This document shows, one piece after another, positions 42,078-49,708 of a stretch of DNA of 52,375 nucleotides (the first letter of the stretch is position 1; each line of letters starts with the position of its first letter). Under the pieces are notes generated by a model, which did not search any database, was not told where the DNA came from, and saw nothing but the letters and a program-made list of their open reading frames with translations. This DNA comes from Lachnospiraceae bacterium P6B14. Its GTDB lineage: Bacteria > Bacillota > Clostridia > Lachnospirales > Lachnospiraceae. The translations under genes and the position numbers were made by a program. The DNA is taken from the NCBI GenBank assembly GCA_000687695.1, contig JHWZ01000016.1, forward strand, positions 1 to 52,375, read 5' to 3'.

Positions 42078-42151
42078 TGGAATTGGTTTATTTTTTGTTA
42101 TCTTATTATCTTACCGGTATTAGAAGCATTCCCTTGCTCCTTACACCATAT

Positions 42152-42178
42152 ATATCGGAGTGGTTAGAAAATACTTAA
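42152..42178 (-). promoter_or_regulatory. Sigma-28 promoter of flagellin copy 1
   Basis: On the minus strand TTAAG (42174-42178) and CCGATAT (42152-42158) are separated by 15 bases, matching the Gram-positive SigD consensus. The upstream GGGG and the downstream ATATGGTGT are shared with the promoter of copy 2. Confidence 0.85.
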
Positions 42179-42202
42179 CCCCTAATCTGATATTTTTTTA
42201 TA

Positions 42203-42877
42203 TTACATATATTCATTGATAAAAACCTTCCTATATCTGTGGTAATTCTCATTCAGATACTGAACATCATTATCATGAAAACACCACGGTTTATCCATAT
42301 GCGGAACTACTACTTTATAACCTTTTCTCTGAAACTCCATGCTCTGTGAGCAGTCATAAAAGTGCCACCCGTCAAAGATATCTTCTCTCCACGGGATATC
42401 ATATTGCGTAGCCAGCAAACAACCATCCGCAACCTGTACTTCAAAAAACTCCTCCGAAAAATCTCCTATCAAAGCATCCTTTGCGGAGAATACAGTATCA
42501 GCATATACTCCGCCCACTCTTGTCTCCGTATCTCCATCCCACATGATACCGCTATCCGGAAGTGTCGGTGTTCCGACCATCCCGATCATCCCGATAGATT
42601 CATTACTTTTAAAAAGCTCAATTACATCATATAGGAAGTTTTTGTTTCGAATCAGCACATCCTGATGAAGATACACCTTATATTTGGCATCTGTTGAGTT
42701 CATCCCTTCATTATAACCTGATGCCATACTCTTTGCATCAGTCACTATCAAAACTTCTACTTCATATCCTGTAGGGACCTCCAGATTCCGGATATGCAAT
42801 TCGCACTCCGATGAGTATACACTATCATTCGAGCACATGATAAAACTAATCTTTTTGTCATTGTATTCTGATATCAT
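42203..42877 (-). CDS. StrF-like/family 2-type glycosyltransferase
   Basis: About 224 residues. It begins KISFIMCSNDSVYSSECELHI and contains YKVYLHQDVLIRNKNFLYDVIELF, IGMIGMVGTPTLPDSGIMWDG, and DGWHFYDCSQSMEFQRKGYKVVVPHM. These are the marks of the StrF-type (Glyco_tranf_2_5) domain; HQDV takes the place of the metal-binding DxD. It lies between the two flagellin genes and overlaps the helical gene upstream by 20 bases. It is likely involved in adding a sugar to flagellin; the exact linkage is unknown. Confidence 0.8.
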   Translation of the reverse strand: MISEYNDKKISFIMCSNDSVYSSECELHIRNLEVPTGYEVEVLIVTDAKSMASGYNEGMNSTDAKYKVYLHQDVLIRNKNFLYDVIELFKSNESIGMIGMVGTPTLPDSGIMWDGDTETRVGGVYADTVFSAKDALIGDFSEEFFEVQVADGCLLATQYDIPWREDIFDGWHFYDCSQSMEFQRKGYKVVVPHMDKPWCFHDNDVQYLNENYHRYRKVFINEYM

Positions 42878-43328
42878 TAAACCTCACCATCCTCGCATGA
42901 TTATAGAAATCTTCCTTATACTCGGACACTTTGATCATTTTTTCAAAATAACTTCCGAATACTTGCTGCATTTTTCCCTCATCTGCATAGTTTACATGTA
43001 TGATATCATAAACCATATAGGGAGATATCTGTTCTTTCTCCAAAAAAGAAAACACTTCACTTATATTTTCATCCGATAATCCGAATTCTACTCTCCGTAA
43101 ATACAGCTTAACTTGCATAAAAATGTCTACCAAACGCTGCGCTGAATCGTAGGTCTCATATACCGGATGCTTCCATCCGTTATCCTTTTCCTGTTGACAT
43201 ATCAGCAGAACACGTAAAAGCACATACTCCTCCACACTATGACAGTGTTTTATGCTATAGTCTACCGCAGATTCTATATCCCCATCATCTATCGATTTAT
43301 CTACTATTTCATTGATCGATATCTGCAT
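42858..43328 (-). CDS. Helical protein of unknown function between flagellins
   Basis: About 156 residues, largely alpha-helical (SAVDYSIKHCHSVEEYVLLRVL, SAQRLVDIFMQVKLYLRRVEFGLSDENISEVFSFLEKEQ). No signal peptide, membrane helix or known motif was recognised. It overlaps the StrF-like gene by 20 bases, so the two are coupled, and follows the terminator of flagellin copy 2. A role as partner of the glycosyltransferase or a small flagellin chaperone is possible, but nothing in the sequence proves either. ATG 43328 has GGAGGATATA upstream. Confidence 0.6.
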   Translation of the reverse strand: MQISINEIVDKSIDDGDIESAVDYSIKHCHSVEEYVLLRVLLICQQEKDNGWKHPVYETYDSAQRLVDIFMQVKLYLRRVEFGLSDENISEVFSFLEKEQISPYMVYDIIHVNYADEGKMQQVFGSYFEKMIKVSEYKEDFYNHARMVRFNDIRIQ

Positions 43329-43361
43329 TATATATCCTCCACATGAATCATTTTAATTCAA

Positions 43362-43389
43362 AGAGAGCGATCCCGAAGGATCGCCCTCT
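43362..43389 (-). terminator. Rho-independent terminator after flagellin copy 2
   Basis: On the minus strand a 12-bp stem (one G-U pair) is closed by a TTCG tetraloop and followed by TTT and an AT-rich tract. The hairpin begins about 28 bases downstream of the stop codon. The U-run is short, so some read-through into the helical gene is expected. Confidence 0.75.
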
Positions 43390-43417
43390 CGTACGTAACA
43401 TCTTATGCTCGGATAAA

Positions 43418-44233
43418 TTATCCAAGTAAGGACAGAACGCCCTGATTTGACTGGTTGGCCTGAGCAAGCATTGATGTAGCAGCCTGCTGAAGGATGTTCT
43501 CCTTGGAGAATCTTGTCATCTCCTCAGCCATATCAGTATCACGGATTCGGCTCTCTGCTGCCTGCAGGTTCTCTGCCGTATTGTCATCCACCTTGATGGT
43601 GTACTCAAGACGGTTCTGCTGAGCACCGAGCTTAGATCTCTTCTCAGATACTGTGTTGATCATGCTATCAACTGTGCTAATGTACTCAGAAATAACTGAT
43701 CCCTTTGTGTTTGTTGTAACATCAATAGTCTCCCATGAAGTTTTGGAGATGTTGATCTTGATTCCCTGAGTTGCGTTAGCTCCTACCTGCAGATACTGAC
43801 TAGTATAGGTGCCATCCAGCAAGTTCTTCTTGTTGAACTGAGTCGTTGTACTTACACGATTGAACTCTTCTGAAAGCTGATTGATCTCCTCCTGGATCTT
43901 ATCAAAGTCCTTGGATGCTGAATCAAGTACGGCAGAGTTAGCTGCCTGTACTACCAGCTCACGAGTTCTCTGAAGGATCTGATGCTGAACATCAAGTGCT
44001 CCCTCAGCGGTCTGGATAGCTGAAATACCATCCTGCGCGTTGTCTGATGCACGTGTAAGACCACGTACCTGTGAACGCATCTTCTCAGAAATCGAAAGAC
44101 CTGCTGCGTCATCTGCTGCTTTGTTAACTCTGTAACCTGATGCAAGCTTCTCTGTAGCCTTTGCTACGTTTCCGCCTACGATGCCAAGCTGTCTGTTGGC
44201 GTTCATTGATGTGATGTTGTGCTGTACTACCAT
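43418..44233 (-). CDS. fliC: Flagellin (copy 2)
   Basis: A 271-residue flagellin with the same conserved ends as copy 1. The first 160 residues are identical to copy 1 although the DNA differs at many silent sites. Differences concentrate at about 161-183 (for example N at 161, TN for AD at 174-175, K for R at 177, E for V at 183), plus YF at 242 and Q and N near 258 and 263. The gene has the stronger control region: sigma-28 promoter, an 8-bp hairpin with an AGGA loop and an AAGGAGG ribosome binding site. This layout matches the two CsrA sites of Bacillus hag, so it is likely the main filament subunit. Confidence 0.95.
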   Translation of the reverse strand: MVVQHNITSMNANRQLGIVGGNVAKATEKLASGYRVNKAADDAAGLSISEKMRSQVRGLTRASDNAQDGISAIQTAEGALDVQHQILQRTRELVVQAANSAVLDSASKDFDKIQEEINQLSEEFNRVSTTTQFNKKNLLDGTYTSQYLQVGANATQGIKINISKTSWETIDVTTNTKGSVISEYISTVDSMINTVSEKRSKLGAQQNRLEYTIKVDDNTAENLQAAESRIRDTDMAEEMTRFSKENILQQAATSMLAQANQSNQGVLSLLG

Positions 44234-44240
44234 AATAATA

Positions 44241-44274
44241 CCTCCTTGTATTTTCCTGCAAATCCTTTTGCAGG
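44241..44274 (-). promoter_or_regulatory. CsrA control region of flagellin copy 2
   Basis: The leader hairpin CCTGCAAA/TTTGCAGG (44255-44274) has loop AGGA. A second GGA lies in the ribosome binding site AAGGAGG (44241-44247). This pair is the layout of the CsrA sites in Bacillus subtilis hag, where CsrA blocks ribosome binding and FliW relieves it. csrA and fliW are 5-6 kb away on the same strand. Confidence 0.75.
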
Positions 44275-44297
44275 GTGCATTGTTTTTGACACCATAT

Positions 44298-44325
44298 ATA
44301 TCGGTGCCATGTTTTTATTACTTAA
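44298..44325 (-). promoter_or_regulatory. Sigma-28 promoter of flagellin copy 2
   Basis: On the minus strand TTAAG (44321-44325) and CCGATAT (44298-44304) stand 16 bases apart. The flanks GGGGTTAAGTA and ATATATGGTGT are shared with copy 1. Confidence 0.85.
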
Positions 44326-44390
44326 CCCCATTTTACAAAATTTTTCGAAAAATTTCAAGTTTTTTTATTATTTTTTAAAAAATAACGATT

Positions 44391-44603
44391 TTACGTCACT
44401 TTTGGAAGCAATTCATATCTCAGAATATCTGCCATATATAGATAATCCCCCCTGTCAGCCGCATCAAACAAAGGGTTAATCCACTGAGCTGCGCCTTCGA
44501 CCCCCGCCAAACCAGCAGCATTTGCCAGAAACAATTCCATTCCATTCTGTGGTTCATCTGAGTAAAGCAAACTGCACATTTCTTCTATCATATCATACAT
44601 CAT
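44391..44603 (-). CDS. Small protein coupled to the Maf gene
   Basis: A 70-residue acidic, helical protein starting MMYDMIEEMCSLLYSDEPQNGMELFLANAAGLAG. Its start overlaps the last bases of the Maf gene by 11 bases, a sign of coupled translation. It has no known motif. It could be a small partner of Maf or the flagellin, as it sits between them. It is followed by 157 bases with the sigma-28 promoter of flagellin copy 2. I regard it as a real gene because of the overlap and the codon pattern, with moderate certainty. Confidence 0.55.
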   Translation of the reverse strand: MMYDMIEEMCSLLYSDEPQNGMELFLANAAGLAGVEGAAQWINPLFDAADRGDYLYMADILRYELLPKVT

Positions 44604-46161
44604 CCATCTCGCCTCGCAATCCCTCTATTATTTCTCCAAAAACCAACTTCGCCTTTTCGAATCGCTCTTCTCTCGTGTTTTCGGTTAAACTCTTCATAAA
44701 TCCCCTCACCAAGGAAAACACTTTGTAATCCTTACACTTATTTCCGTAAAATGCATCTTCATATGATATCTTTTGAATATCATCAAACTCTTCCAAAGAC
44801 TTACAATATCGATCCATCATTTGATCGTATTCCTCATCAGAAATGCGCACACTAGGATCCGAAAATGCTTTAGTCCAGTCCTCCTCAGGTTCCTTTAGAT
44901 AGCTGATCACCTTCTCAAGGGTCATTTGAGGCATCCCCTGTATCTTTGCTCCCCCCTCGGTAGCATCTATATAACGTCCCCATTTATCACTCTCAGCTAT
45001 GATTTCTATCCACTGTTTCATCTGAAGCCAATCACCACGCGAATACACCACTCCGCCATTGTACCCTTCAACAACCTCATGATCAAACTTTTCAAAGTCA
45101 TCCTCGACAACACATGCGTGGCTCTTTTTATCCTCTGAATACGCTAAATCCATTCCTATAAAGACAATTTGATTAGCTCCCAAACTGACCGCTGTAGCAA
45201 TCCCCATACTGCTCACTCCGTATTCCAAAGGGAACAAACCCTCATCACCTCCCATGGCTCCACGGATTGCACGAGTATATGCATTGGATTCTGTGCACCA
45301 AATCAGGTTTTCTTTAGCCATATCGAGAATTTCAGGTCGCGAGCTGGCAATCACGACCATCGGAATATCCCATTCATCCGGATCACCGAAAACCTCCAAA
45401 GGCTTTAACACGTCAACCGTACACACAATATGAGGTCGTATTCCTCTTTCCTTTAAAGCCATATATGCAGTATCCAAACATAGAATACATGCTTTATTAC
45501 CTACATTTTTCAAAAGATCCACATTTTTATTTAATGACGGTCCCGCTCCAACTATTATGAAAGGAATACTTGGATCCCATACCTTCTGAAGTCTGCTTAA
45601 CAGCATACTCCCTTTCATTTTAGGGACATTCTTCAAAATATTGGTTATCATTGTATCAGATATCGCAATCATAGATGCACGGAAACTAATCAGCTCCTTA
45701 ATCTTCTTTGCTGACATATCTCTTATTGAATCTATTGTTTCATTCCATTCAGCCTGTTGATACCCCGGATGGACATAAAAATCCAAGTCTTCAAATGTAT
45801 CCTCATTATATATACGATTCATCCATACCTCAATTCTGTCCACATCCGTGGAAATCTCGGTATTAGAGCACCCCTGTAGCTTCTTATACAGACGGCTGGT
45901 CTTGATCTTTTCAATGACTTCTTTGTCCGGCTCAAATACAAGTAAGTGATTCTTTAGTCTACTCGCCGCCTCAAGCGCAATCTGACAGTCTCCAATTCCA
46001 ACAAGAATCAAACTTCCTGATCTCTTTGACAGATTTCGGTCACACCATACACTCGCAGCATACCTACCATCATACATGCTCCCAAGGTGGACTATCTTTC
46101 CGTCAGTTTCTATAACCGGAACCTTATGTCCATCCTTAGCCTGCTCTATAGTAACTTTCAT
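44593..46161 (-). CDS. Maf / DUF115 motility-associated nonulosonic acid transferase
   Basis: About 522 residues. The central DUF115 (MptE-like) domain includes FIIVGAGPSLNKNVDLL near 205, CLDTAYMALKERGIRPHIVCTVD near 230, VIASSRPEILDMAKENLIW near 270 and IVFIGMDLAYSEDKKSHA near 335. Maf proteins transfer pseudaminic or legionaminic acid from the CMP donor to serine or threonine of flagellin, before filament assembly. That fits the neuB-neuA-neuC genes in this window. The N-terminal third contains a less conserved Rossmann-like region (SGSLILVGIGDCQIALEA). The gene begins after a terminator between it and the FliT-like gene and is followed by the small overlapping protein and flagellin copy 2. 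Confidence 0.88.
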   Translation of the reverse strand: MKVTIEQAKDGHKVPVIETDGKIVHLGSMYDGRYAASVWCDRNLSKRSGSLILVGIGDCQIALEAASRLKNHLLVFEPDKEVIEKIKTSRLYKKLQGCSNTEISTDVDRIEVWMNRIYNEDTFEDLDFYVHPGYQQAEWNETIDSIRDMSAKKIKELISFRASMIAISDTMITNILKNVPKMKGSMLLSRLQKVWDPSIPFIIVGAGPSLNKNVDLLKNVGNKACILCLDTAYMALKERGIRPHIVCTVDVLKPLEVFGDPDEWDIPMVVIASSRPEILDMAKENLIWCTESNAYTRAIRGAMGGDEGLFPLEYGVSSMGIATAVSLGANQIVFIGMDLAYSEDKKSHACVVEDDFEKFDHEVVEGYNGGVVYSRGDWLQMKQWIEIIAESDKWGRYIDATEGGAKIQGMPQMTLEKVISYLKEPEEDWTKAFSDPSVRISDEEYDQMMDRYCKSLEEFDDIQKISYEDAFYGNKCKDYKVFSLVRGFMKSLTENTREERFEKAKLVFGEIIEGLRGEMDDV

Positions 46162-46180
46162 GTGTTATCTCCTTATCTTT

Positions 46181-46213
46181 AAAAAGAGGAATCCCTTTAG
46201 GGTGATTCCTCTT
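46181..46213 (-). terminator. Rho-independent terminator between the chaperone and Maf genes
   Basis: On the minus strand AAGAGGAATC pairs with GATTCCTCTT (10 bp) and TTT follows within TTTTT (46181-46185). It ends the flaG-fliD-fliS-chaperone transcript. No promoter was seen in the about 20 bases between it and the Maf ribosome binding site (AAGGAG). Confidence 0.8.
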
Positions 46214-46216
46214 CTC

Positions 46217-46708
46217 TCATTTGGTTTCATTTACAAAATACGAGTTTCCCGGCTTGTGAGAACCGGACATATTTTTTGCGTAAGACATAGCTGTTTGCTG
46301 ACTTGCATTGGCTACTTTTAGCTTTTCTCGCTCCCCCTTCATGTAATTCTGAAATCTCTCATAATTCCTTTTTTCGACAACCTGAATCTTGGTACTTAAA
46401 TCAGTTATCTCGTTTATCAGACTTTTCATCTCCTCAATCTCATTATGATAGGCTCCACGATTTACCGTCAACTCCTGCTCAAGCTTACGATAGAGATTAT
46501 CAAATCCCGAATCTAGGTCATTCAACTCATCTATGCGTTTTCCCTTTTCCTCCGTAATCTCCGTAAAACGATCAACATTCATATCGTCACTTTTTAACAG
46601 TTCTTCCTGCTCTTCGGTATTTGAATACAATTTGGAGAGAATACTCTTTTTTTTCCGAAGAGACTCCACCATCATGTCCGCATATGTGTGATCAACCGAT
46701 TTTGACAT
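46217..46708 (-). CDS. Flagellar export chaperone-like protein (FliT/FlgN type)
   Basis: About 163 residues. Most of it is a long helical, heptad-rich segment (VESLRKKKSILSKLYSNTEEQEELLKSD, GFDNLYRKLEQELTVNRGAYHNEIEEMKSLINEI) that ends in a Ser/Gly-rich tail. The location directly after fliS, with 12 bases between, and the helical, charged make-up match small flagellar chaperones that bind FliD or hook proteins. Sequence similarity in this family is weak, so FliT versus FlgN is not decided. The terminator at 46181 follows immediately. Confidence 0.6.
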   Translation of the reverse strand: MSKSVDHTYADMMVESLRKKKSILSKLYSNTEEQEELLKSDDMNVDRFTEITEEKGKRIDELNDLDSGFDNLYRKLEQELTVNRGAYHNEIEEMKSLINEITDLSTKIQVVEKRNYERFQNYMKGEREKLKVANASQQTAMSYAKNMSGSHKPGNSYFVNETK

Positions 46709-46720
46709 TATCGCATCTCC

Positions 46721-47095
46721 CTATTTCATCCTGGCCAATTTCATTACTTCTTTCCACGTATCACGCATTTCTCGAATATATTTTAGTGCTTCCTCGAGAG
46801 GCTCCAAATCTTTATGGATGTTTGCTTCGACCAGTTTTCGATAAATGTAGTCGTATACTCTTTCAAAATCCTCCCAAACAGGATATTTACGGTCTAGCGT
46901 TACACGAAATTCGGTAATAATATCTTGCGCTCGCTTGATGTTTTCATGCGCTTTTTGAATGTCTTTTTTTTCTATCGCCATTTTAGCCAAATTGCAAAAC
47001 TTGATAGCCCCTTCATAGAGCATCAATGTCAGCTCAGCTGGTGTAGCGGTAAGAATCGCATTACGTTGATAATCGCTCATTCTGTTCTGATTCAT
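46721..47095 (-). CDS. fliS: Flagellin export chaperone FliS
   Basis: About 124 residues from ATG 47095, with GGGAG upstream; a reading from 47122 would start in the preceding leader. The features YQRNAILTATPAELTLMLYEGAIKFCNLA, then the helical DIQKAHENIKRAQDIITEFRVTLD and VWEDFERVYDYIYRKLVEANI are typical of FliS. It binds the C-terminal helices of flagellin in the cytosol and delivers it to the export gate. It is transcribed with fliD, behind a strong hairpin at 47128-47157 that may tune its expression. Confidence 0.92.
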   Translation of the reverse strand: MNQNRMSDYQRNAILTATPAELTLMLYEGAIKFCNLAKMAIEKKDIQKAHENIKRAQDIITEFRVTLDRKYPVWEDFERVYDYIYRKLVEANIHKDLEPLEEALKYIREMRDTWKEVMKLARMK

Positions 47096-47127
47096 ATGCA
47101 GATATCTCCCATTCTTAATCAATAATA

Positions 47128-47157
47128 TCCATCCGCTACAGTTTTGCAGCGGATGGA
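47128..47157 (-). terminator. Hairpin between fliD and fliS (attenuator-like)
   Basis: On the minus strand TCCATCCGCT pairs with AGCGGATGGA (10 bp) with a 10-base loop. Only a weak T-rich tract (TATTATTG) follows, so it may be a partial terminator or an RNA-stability element rather than a full stop. Confidence 0.5.
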
Positions 47158-47179
47158 CATCTTAAATTGTGTCATTTCA

Positions 47180-48736
47180 TCAACTCAACCCAAGCATTCC
47201 GGACAACTGGCTCTGCTGCGACTGCATCTTAGCCATTGCCGACTCCATCGCAGCAAACTTCTTATAGTACGCTTCTTCCATAGCAGCCATCTTGTCATCC
47301 CACGCCTTGAGATCCTTCTTGTATTGCTCTAGATCCTTATCCATCTGCTTGTCATCGTAGAATGTTAATCCACTGCTATACTCAGTAGCCTTCATACGAT
47401 TGAACAAATCAGACCTAAGTCCCTCAAAAATATTTGTCAAAGCTGCTATAGTATCTTCAGGATTCTCAGAAAGAGCTTTTTTTAATTTGTCTTCCTGCCC
47501 GGAAAACTCACTGTCATCCTCATCCCCGAAGATATGAAGTAGACCACCCTCACGATAGTTTGTGGATGTAGTGATACCAAAGGATGAAAGGGAATAATTC
47601 TTTCCGTTAACCTGCGTTGTCATCATCATTGCAGATCTCATCCCGGACATGATTCCTTCAAGCTTCGTATCCCGACGAAACAGAGAATCTTTTATCTTTT
47701 TCTCCCATTCCTCTACTTCGTCGTCAGAAAGAGCTCTCTTCTCTTCGGAGGTCAAAGGCTCATATCCCTTTGAAGAAGCCGCATTGTACTTCTCATTCAT
47801 CTCCTTCATGAGATCATTGTACTCTTTGAGTGCATTCTTGATATTGTTGTATGCTGCATCAATATCGTTGCTGACAGAAAAGTTGATAGATTTTCCTTCT
47901 GCAGTTACATCTGTAAGATTGATGTTCAGTCCGTTTGCGCTTACCGTCGATGATGAAGATGTAAGGTCTGCACCGTTAAGAATGATATGACTATCTGAAG
48001 CTCCCTTCAATGCCATATCAGTAGGTGCTCCGGTTGTCGTGTACTTTAACGAACCATCATTCTTTTCCGGATCCTCAACATAGGAAACATTTCCGAGCCC
48101 CAATACATTCAGAGTCTTTCCGTCACCACCGTCATCAATAGAGAATGCATTACTGACTCCAGTTTCCTTGCTGCTGAAGAAAAACTTTTTCTGTGTGGTA
48201 TCATAATTTGCATTGATGCCTGCATCACTGGCAGCTTTGAGAAAATCATCAACCTTCGTATTTTCCGTAACTGTAAGTGTTACCGCATCCTTTCCTTCAG
48301 ACTTGAATGTAATCGTCTTTCCGAGTAGCGCGTTCGCGGTCTCGTTTTCACCCAATCCTATTTCAGAAAGGTTCTGTTTTGTGGATGTAATTGAGGTCTT
48401 ACCACTGGTCAAAAACTGAGCAGATGCTATGGACTTAATCTCCATAGTATAGTTTCCGGTAACCGCATTTGTTCCTGCATCAATGGTAGCCTTTGTTTCA
48501 TCGGAAACCTTTGCTTTTTTTACAGAATACGCAGCTGACATTCTCATCTTACTGACGGTTCCGTTGTAAAACGTAGTTAGTTTTTTGTTTAATTCCTTCC
48601 ACGCATCCTGTTTCCACTCGAGCTTTTGCTTCGCACCACTGGTTTTCTTTTTTTTCAGGCTCTGAGCGCTCATAAGCTGACCTACGAGAGCCTCTGTGTC
48701 CATACCGGTGATCAGACCGCTAAGTCTCATTGGCAT
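47180..48736 (-). CDS. fliD: Flagellar filament cap protein FliD
   Basis: About 518 residues. The N-terminal domain (MRLSGLITGMDTEALVGQLM, LEWKQDAWKELNKKL) and the C-terminal part (LRSDLFNRMKATEYSSGLTFYDDKQMDKDLEQYKKDL, KKFAAMESAMAKMQSQQSQLSGMLG) are characteristic. The central domain has a Ser/Thr-rich, variable region (ADLTSSSSTVSANGLNINL) and a helical KALSDDEVEEWEKKIKDSLF segment. It forms the pentameric cap on the filament tip and guides flagellin folding. It follows flaG by 12 bases, and a GGGGGTGAG ribosome binding site supports ATG 48736. Confidence 0.95.
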   Translation of the reverse strand: MPMRLSGLITGMDTEALVGQLMSAQSLKKKKTSGAKQKLEWKQDAWKELNKKLTTFYNGTVSKMRMSAAYSVKKAKVSDETKATIDAGTNAVTGNYTMEIKSIASAQFLTSGKTSITSTKQNLSEIGLGENETANALLGKTITFKSEGKDAVTLTVTENTKVDDFLKAASDAGINANYDTTQKKFFFSSKETGVSNAFSIDDGGDGKTLNVLGLGNVSYVEDPEKNDGSLKYTTTGAPTDMALKGASDSHIILNGADLTSSSSTVSANGLNINLTDVTAEGKSINFSVSNDIDAAYNNIKNALKEYNDLMKEMNEKYNAASSKGYEPLTSEEKRALSDDEVEEWEKKIKDSLFRRDTKLEGIMSGMRSAMMMTTQVNGKNYSLSSFGITTSTNYREGGLLHIFGDEDDSEFSGQEDKLKKALSENPEDTIAALTNIFEGLRSDLFNRMKATEYSSGLTFYDDKQMDKDLEQYKKDLKAWDDKMAAMEEAYYKKFAAMESAMAKMQSQQSQLSGMLGLS

Positions 48737-48748
48737 ACGCTCACCCCC

Positions 48749-49192
48749 TTATCGCTTCTCGTCGACGAGGATTCCGGCCATCTCCCACATCTTCTGGAGC
48801 ATATCGAGTGATTTCTCCGGCGGGATCTCGCGGATAACCTTGTCAGTGTCCTTGTCAATAACCTTGATTGACACGCGGTTTGTCTCCTTGTGATAGGAGT
48901 ACTCACAACGTGTTCTCTCCATCGTTCTGTTGGCTCTGTTTGTAGCCTCCTTGATTGATGCCTCGGACGCGATTCTCTCACGTTCCTCTTTGGCTCTGTC
49001 CTCCTGACTTTTCCCCTGATTACCACCCTCTCCTGCGTTCTCTTTCATAACTACAGGAACAGGTGTAGCTGATTTCGCACCGCTCTCAGTTACCTGATAC
49101 GCCGAACTGTACGAATCATACTCCTGTGGTTTTGGGCGATTTTCACGGCTGGCATAGTCAGAACCAATTCCTTCGATTGCTTCTTTTCCCAT
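48749..49192 (-). CDS. flaG: FlaG-family protein
   Basis: About 147 residues. The C-terminal domain, with CEYSYHKETNRVSIKVIDKDTDKVI and IREIPPEKSLDMLQKMWEMAG, is the conserved FlaG part. The N-terminal half is polar and low in complexity (GGNQGKSQEDRAKEERER), usual for the family. FlaG affects filament length in several bacteria and commonly precedes fliD. ATG 49192 follows GGAGGTGTT; a longer reading to 49207 has no such signal. It is the first gene of the sigma-28 transcript beginning at about 49350. Confidence 0.88.
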   Translation of the reverse strand: MGKEAIEGIGSDYASRENRPKPQEYDSYSSAYQVTESGAKSATPVPVVMKENAGEGGNQGKSQEDRAKEERERIASEASIKEATNRANRTMERTRCEYSYHKETNRVSIKVIDKDTDKVIREIPPEKSLDMLQKMWEMAGILVDEKR

Positions 49193-49218
49193 GATCAACA
49201 CCTCCATGTGTTTTGTTA

Positions 49219-49286
49219 TGCCTTCACTGACGAAAGAAACACCCCTGCCCGGATGCTCCCATTCATGACATCCGTGTCGGAAGGCA
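49219..49286 (-). promoter_or_regulatory. Structured 5' leader of the flaG transcript
   Basis: On the minus strand a closing stem TGCCTTC/GAAGGCA (7 bp; 49280-49286 with 49219-49225) encloses a hairpin CGGATG/CATCCG (49250-49274) whose loop contains GGGAG. An ACAC/GTGT pair may add a third helix between them. The structure lies about 70-140 bases downstream of the promoter and ends about 27 bases before the flaG start. It is not a known riboswitch to my eye. Confidence 0.45.
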
Positions 49287-49356
49287 CTTAATTTACGTTA
49301 CATTCATGAAGTCACTATACACAAAAACATCATGATAGCTATAGACTTCATTCTTT

Positions 49357-49383
49357 ATATCGTCACAAAAAGAGATAAGTTAA
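49357..49383 (-). promoter_or_regulatory. Sigma-28-like promoter of flaG-fliD-fliS
   Basis: On the minus strand TTAAC (49379-49383) and ACGATAT (49357-49363) are 15 bases apart, preceded by GGGG. It resembles both flagellin promoters with one change in each box. It sits just after the csrA gene. Confidence 0.7.
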
Positions 49384-49401
49384 CCCCTTTTTGAAACTTT
49401 T

Positions 49402-49620
49402 TTATCCGAGCAGGTCAGAAAGAGCTTTCGGGTCCTTGATATCGGCCGCGGTAGCGTTTGCTTCCTGGATCTGCTTGTAGATCTCCTGACGATATATCGG
49501 TACACTCTTAGGCGCATTGATTCCGAGCTTCACCTGATCACCCTTCACCTCGAGCACCGTAACTTCTACGTTATCATTTATGATGATGGATTCGTTTACT
49601 TTTCTTGCTAATGCTAACAT
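49402..49620 (-). CDS. csrA: Carbon storage regulator CsrA
   Basis: A 72-residue protein with the usual CsrA sequence: MLALARKVNESIIIND, VTVLEVKGDQVKLGINAPKSV and PIYRQEIYKQI (the arginine is the RNA-contacting one). The C-terminal tail (ANATAADIKDPKALSDLLG) extends it. In Bacillus it binds the flagellin leader and represses translation until FliW sequesters it. The flagellin hairpins with GGA loops in this window are the expected targets. It follows fliW by 88 bases, with a ribosome binding site AGGAGAGATAG ahead of ATG 49620. Confidence 0.96.
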   Translation of the reverse strand: MLALARKVNESIIINDNVEVTVLEVKGDQVKLGINAPKSVPIYRQEIYKQIQEANATAADIKDPKALSDLLG

Positions 49621-49708
49621 ATGCTATCTCTCCTATCCGAAGCGCACACGTACATTTCATATGGCGCTCCATATATATCGAAGAACACATCCCTATGGAT
49701 GGATCAGT

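Noticed and set aside
49640-49690. A TCGATATATATGG segment upstream of csrA as a further sigma-28 promoter
   Set aside because: The -10 resembles those of the flagellins, but no -35 lies at the right spacing.
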